Assembly: GCA_003222455.1 (NCBI GenBank)
Contig: QHWF01000184.1
Span: 1 to 7,816 of the forward strand
Source of the DNA: Acidobacteriota bacterium
Lineage (GTDB): Bacteria; Acidobacteriota; Vicinamibacteria; Vicinamibacterales; CAVVIG01
Direction: 5' to 3'
Length of the DNA: 7,816 nt
The notes below the pieces were generated by a model, which saw only the letters and a list, made by a program, of their open reading frames with translations, was not told the origin of the DNA and made no database searches. Positions 5,371 through 7,816 of the stretch are shown here, one piece after another (the first letter of the stretch is position 1; each line of letters begins with the position of its first letter). The position numbers and the translations under genes are program-made.

Positions 5371-6437
5371 CAACGGGTGCCCGGAGGTGTCCGGCATTCG
5401 GCGAGCCTCTCCTCGAGCTCTGCGATGTGCTGCTCGAGCTCCTCAACGCGCTTTTTCAGCTCCGGCAGGTGGCGGAAGAGCACGGACGCTTTCCGCCACT
5501 CGTGATGGTCGATGGCCGGATTCCCGGTGACGAACTCCCCCGGCTGCAGGGAGTGCGTCACCGAGCTCTTCGCGCCGATCACAGCGCCGTTTGCGATGCG
5601 GACGTGGCCGACGACCCCCGACTGGCCCGCGATGGTCACATCGTCGCCGACCGTCGTGCTGCCGGCGATTCCGGACTGGCCCGCGAGCAGGACGCGGCGG
5701 CCGACGACGACGCCGTGTGCAATGTGCACCAGGTTGTCGATCTTGGTGTCGGCGCAGATCCTCGTCTCGCCGACTGCCGGCCGATCGATCGCGGAGTTGG
5801 CGCCGATCTCGACATCGTCTTCGATGACGACGCCGGCGTGCTGCGGAATCTTCAGGTGCGTGCCATCGGGCTGCTTCGCGAACCCGAAGCCGTCGCTGCC
5901 GACCACGACGCCGTCGTGCAGGATCACGCGGTGCCCGATCGTCACGCGCTCACGGATCGACACGTGCGCGTGCAGGACACAGTCGTCGCCGATACGGGCG
6001 CCGGGACCGATCACCACGCTCGGATAGATCGTCGTGCGGGATCCGATTCGCGCGCCGGCGCCAACGGTCACGAAGGGACCGATCGACACGTCGGCGCCGA
6101 GCGACACGTCCCCGGCGATTGCACTGAGCTCGTGAACGCCGGCGGCAGGCCGCGCTGGCTCGGTGAACAGGTCGAGCGCGCGCGCGTAAGCCGTATATGG
6201 ATCCCCGGCGCGAAGCACCGCGACGGCCGGCGGCACGTCATTTCGTCCGGGTGAGGAAGGGCCGAGGATCACCGCGGACGCTCTTGTCTCGCTCAGTTGC
6301 GCGGCGTACTTCGGGTTGACGAGGAACGTGAGATCGCCGGCGACGGCGTGCCGGATCGAGGCGACACGCACGATTTCCATCTCACCGTCGCCTTCGAGAC
6401 GGCAGTCCAGCCGTTCGGCAACTTCGCGGAGTTTCAT
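5370..6437 (-). CDS. lpxD: UDP-3-O-(3-hydroxyacyl)glucosamine N-acyltransferase (LpxD)
   Basis: LpxD adds the N-linked 3-hydroxyacyl chain, from acyl-ACP, to UDP-3-O-acylglucosamine, the third step of lipid A synthesis, at the cytoplasmic side. The 355-residue product begins MKLREVAERLDCRLEGDGEM, the usual opening of the N-terminal uridine-binding domain (about 1-100). A long left-handed beta-helix of hexapeptide repeats follows (about 105-300), including GSDGFGFA and IDNLVHIAHG. His241 in that last motif matches the catalytic histidine of E. coli LpxD (His239). The C-terminus is a helical, coiled-coil-like tail (LKKRVEELEQHIAELEERL). The frame is open upstream to a GTG at 6521, but that extension is repeat DNA, so the ATG at 6437 is chosen. 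The ribosome binding site is weak. The gene is not beside fabZ, lpxA or bamA here, unlike the common arrangement; instead it heads a string with a barrel-like protein and two M16 peptidases. Confidence 0.95.
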   Translation of the reverse strand: MKLREVAERLDCRLEGDGEMEIVRVASIRHAVAGDLTFLVNPKYAAQLSETRASAVILGPSSPGRNDVPPAVAVLRAGDPYTAYARALDLFTEPARPAAGVHELSAIAGDVSLGADVSIGPFVTVGAGARIGSRTTIYPSVVIGPGARIGDDCVLHAHVSIRERVTIGHRVILHDGVVVGSDGFGFAKQPDGTHLKIPQHAGVVIEDDVEIGANSAIDRPAVGETRICADTKIDNLVHIAHGVVVGRRVLLAGQSGIAGSTTVGDDVTIAGQSGVVGHVRIANGAVIGAKSSVTHSLQPGEFVTGNPAIDHHEWRKASVLFRHLPELKKRVEELEQHIAELEERLAECRTPPGTR

Positions 6438-6520
6438 GGCAGGACCGCGTCTGAGTAATGACAACCTGCTACCGAGCACACGAATCGCAACATCCTTTGT
6501 GGTTGCTGCATTTTTTGCCA

Positions 6521-6583
6521 CGAAGACACGAAACCACGAAGAAAGCCCTTGGGTACATTCTTCGTGCGTTCTTCGTGTCTTCG
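6521..6583. repeat. ttcgtg-type repeat, copy B, with hairpin arms
   Basis: CGAAGACACGAA (6521-6532) pairs with TTCGTGTCTTCG (6572-6583), and CACGAAGAA (6535-6543) pairs with TTCTTCGTG (6558-6566), with a 14-base loop and a small internal bulge. The right arm (6558-6583) is identical to 1366-1391. It lies between the K+/H+ exchange-like gene and lpxD, both on the - strand. It could be a hairpin in their transcript, or simply a dispersed repeat. Confidence 0.85.
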
Positions 6584-6605
6584 CGCTTTCGTGGTTGCAT
6601 TTCTG

Positions 6606-6647
6606 GTGGGTGCATTTCGTGGGCTAGTGGGTGCATTTCGTGGGCTG
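6606..6647. repeat. 21-bp tandem duplication next to copy B
   Basis: gtgggtgcatttcgtgggct plus one base (6606-6626) is repeated at 6627-6647 with 20 of 21 bases identical. The core tgcatttcgtgggctagt also occurs once at 1404-1421, so a single ancestral unit seems to have duplicated here. The rest of the 245-bp gap (6438-6682) holds no gene I can support. Confidence 0.9.
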
Positions 6648-6682
6648 AGGCGGCGTCCTGTGTTCATATCACGCGCGGCCGA

Positions 6683-7354
6683 TCACCGTACCGGAACCGC
6701 GGCGCGGTCGAAAAACGCGACGAGTCGCGGCAGCCGCAGGCTTTCGGCGATGGCCTCGACCCGCGATGCGCGCGCGTCGCGTGGCACGTCCACCAGGCGG
6801 CCCAGTTCCGCCAGCGCCGGTTCCGCCCGCGTCTCCCACTGGAGCCGGTCCAGAGCCTGCCGCGCCCCGCGCCAGGACAGATAATGACCGACAGCTCGCA
6901 CGCCGAAATAGTACGCCAGCACATTCGGCCCCGGTATGAGCATGAAGACACCTGAAGCCGCGAGGAGGGTCCCGTCCAGGATCGTCCAGATTCCGTGGTG
7001 TCGTCTCGCGTGCACCAGCATGCGATCGCGGCGGGCCAAAGCGATCGACTCGGGCAGGTCGGATGGGTACACGAAGCTCGCGGCAGCCTCGTTTCGAATC
7101 GACCACAACGTCCGTTGCTCGGCGATCATCTCGGCGACACGACAGACGCTCCAGTCGCGCCATCGCTTCAGCCGGCCGGCGGCACGGTCGCGACGCCGCG
7201 CGCTTTGAACGGTTTCACGCCAGCGCTCGCCCAGCCCGTGGAAGGTCCGTCTGAAAGGACCATCGCGGGGCTCGATCGACGAGTGTTCTTCGGGCGGCTC
7301 GGAGTACAACTCGAACCGCCCTGAGCCAACGGGCAGCAGGTAAATGTTCAGCAT
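6683..7354 (-). CDS. Conserved protein resembling the mitochondrial K+/H+ exchange-related family (Mit_KHE1-like)
   Basis: The 223-residue product opens MLNIYLLPVGSGRFELYSEP, continues with a basic, tryptophan-containing helical region (about 35-90: GERWRET, LKRWRDW, EQRTLWSIRN), then FVYPSDLPES. Residues 121-160 form a hydrophobic region (IWTILDGTLLAASGVFMLIP) leading into PGPNVLAYYFGVRAVGHYLS, which may be one or two membrane segments. The order of a WxxR-rich region, a YP-D-L motif and a hydrophobic PGPN-Y-x-F-R-x-x-x-H segment is what I remember of bacterial members of the Mit_KHE1 (DUF2343-type) family. No biochemical function is established for the bacterial forms as far as I know, and ion exchange should not be assumed. 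No signal peptide is seen. The gene stands 58 bases after the stop of the right-edge gene and could be co-transcribed with it. Confidence 0.72.
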   Translation of the reverse strand: MLNIYLLPVGSGRFELYSEPPEEHSSIEPRDGPFRRTFHGLGERWRETVQSARRRDRAAGRLKRWRDWSVCRVAEMIAEQRTLWSIRNEAAASFVYPSDLPESIALARRDRMLVHARRHHGIWTILDGTLLAASGVFMLIPGPNVLAYYFGVRAVGHYLSWRGARQALDRLQWETRAEPALAELGRLVDVPRDARASRVEAIAESLRLPRLVAFFDRAAVPVR

Positions 7355-7411
7355 CGCGTTACGAGAGCCTGGTGATCACCAATTGAGTCCGAGACCCGAT
7401 TCAATCCCAGA

Positions 7412-7816
7412 TTACCCGATCATGGGAGGTCGGGTCGGTCGACCTCCCTGGCCTCCCTGGCCTCCCCGACCCACCTGACCCACCCGACCCACTTTTATTC
7501 CACTGGCGCCAGCGCCCCACCGCCTGCACCCCAACGCGGCTGCCGCGTTGGGGACCCCGCGCCGCCGCATGGCCGCAGGCGCCCCTCCCCCTCCCGGGAG
7601 CTCGGGCCGACCTGCCTGCTCCCATGCGCCCATAATCAGTCCTGCTGTCGCCGTGATCGACTCGGCGAGGCGCCGCTCGAGCACCGGCCGCACCTTTGCA
7701 AAGAACTTCTCGAAATAGTCGTCATCGTACAAGTCTTTTCCGGCAAGCGCGTCGGTGTCGGCCGTCAGAATCGAATCGACGAGCCTGTAACTGGCGAGCA
7801 GCGCATCGAATGCGAA
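7412..7816 (-). CDS. Unidentified protein, C-terminal part, with a repeat-encoded tail (5' partial)
   Basis: The frame is open from the right edge to a TAA at 7412-7414, giving 134 residues. A TTG at 7732 could be read as a start, but the open frame and protein-like sequence continue to the window end (FAFDALLASYRLVDSILTAD), so the gene is cut by the edge. The normal part ends near residue 74: YFEKFFAKVRPVLERRLAES, then ITATAGLIMGAWEQAGRPEL. That helical ending with W-x-x-A-G-x-P recalls the last helix of S1/P1-nuclease or zinc-dependent phospholipase C-like proteins, but this is a weak impression. About the last 56 residues come from the composite repeat: APAAMRRRGVPNAAAALG, then a glycine-rich stretch of GRVGQ/GGQ type produced by the 9-bp minisatellite. 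The tail is probably not part of the ancestral fold. Confidence 0.7.
   Translation of the reverse strand, partial: FAFDALLASYRLVDSILTADTDALAGKDLYDDDYFEKFFAKVRPVLERRLAESITATAGLIMGAWEQAGRPELPGGGGAPAAMRRRGVPNAAAALGCRRWGAGASGIKVGRVGQVGRGGQGGQGGRPTRPPMIG
7424..7448. other. 9-bp stem-loop at the 3' end of the right-edge gene
   Basis: GGGAGGTCG (7424-7432) pairs perfectly with CGACCTCCC (7440-7448), loop of 7. It straddles the first unit of the 9-bp minisatellite and lies in the last codons of the right-edge gene. There is no following T-run on either strand, so a role in termination is unproven. Confidence 0.6.
7441..7494. repeat. 9-bp minisatellite, six units
   Basis: Six consecutive 9-mers: gacctccct, ggcctccct, ggcctcccc, gacccacct, gacccaccc, gacccactt. 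It then runs into ttattc and CACTGGCGC. On the - strand it is in frame with the right-edge gene and encodes a glycine/arginine-rich tripeptide-periodic tail. It is the counterpart in position, unit length and strand bias of the array at 1522-1570. Confidence 0.88.
7501..7582. repeat. GC-rich hairpin element, copy B
   Basis: The block starts CACTGGCGC (7501-7509) and ends TGGCCGCAGGCGC (7570-7582), as in copy A. Its core is a perfect 12-bp inverted repeat, CCCCAACGCGGC (7529-7540) with GCCGCGTTGGGG (7542-7553), which in practice would leave a 3-5 base loop. An outer pair, cgcctgc (7521-7527) with gcaggcg (7575-7581), encloses it. Core stem sequences differ from copy A while the flanking motifs are the same, which suggests that structure is kept rather than sequence. 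Confidence 0.8.

Noticed and set aside
5371..5397. Upstream ATG for the barrel-like protein
   Set aside because: It lies inside lpxD and would put nine polar residues before a signal peptide that starts neatly at the TGATG overlap.
5427..6254. + strand open frame antisense to lpxD
   Set aside because: It reflects the periodic hexapeptide-repeat codons of lpxD read backwards, giving D/A/R/H-rich sequence with no domain.
6438..6520. Sigma-70 promoter for lpxD
   Set aside because: TTGCGA- and TTGTCA-like hexamers are present on the - strand but none has a convincing -10 partner at proper spacing.
6438..6521. Upstream GTG start for lpxD (adds 28 residues)
   Set aside because: The extension is encoded by ttcgtg-type repeat DNA, and MKLREVAERL at 6437 matches the normal LpxD N-terminus.

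Overview
This is a GC-rich bacterial chromosome segment. The lipid A gene lpxD and several proteins with signal peptides point to a Gram-negative cell with an outer membrane. Gene style and the dense families of short intergenic repeats (ttcgtg-type, cacagagacac-type, aatctga/aatctgc heptamers, 9-bp minisatellites) resemble Acidobacteriota, perhaps Vicinamibacteria. That placement is inferred from remembered patterns and was not tested by a search. No tRNA, rRNA, CRISPR array, transposase or phage gene is visible.

Layout. At the left edge is the C-terminal DNA-binding domain of a LuxR/NarL-type regulator on the + strand (1-198). Every other gene is on the - strand. A short repeat-bearing junction (199-277) separates the regulator from a convergent HtrA-like serine protease with one PDZ domain (278-1228). 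A 340-bp gene-free stretch (1229-1568) is filled with repeats.

Then comes a compact gene string, read right to left: lpxD (5370-6437), a putative secreted or outer-membrane barrel protein (4573-5370), a catalytically complete M16 zinc peptidase (3200-4564), and an M16 homologue that has lost the zinc site (1569-3203). Junctions are a 1-base TGATG overlap, an 8-base gap and a 4-base ATGA overlap, so this is very probably one operon. The two M16 proteins look like the active and inactive halves of a heterodimeric M16B peptidase.

Upstream of lpxD is another repeat-rich gap (6438-6682). Beyond it lie a protein resembling the mitochondrial K+/H+ exchange-related family (6683-7354) and the C-terminal part of an unrecognised gene running off the right edge (7412-7816).

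The most unusual feature is how repeats meet genes. A composite element occurs twice (about 1522-1668 and 7441-7582). It consists of a 9-bp minisatellite, a CACTGGCGC motif, strong GC hairpins and TGGCCGCAGGCGC. In both places it forms the 3' end of a - strand coding region, but it is read in different frames. The signal peptide of the inactive M16 subunit also appears to be built from a cacagagacac-type repeat. No defence system or biosynthetic cluster is evident. The best candidates for something undescribed are the lpxD/barrel/M16-pair operon and the repeat element that supplies protein ends.
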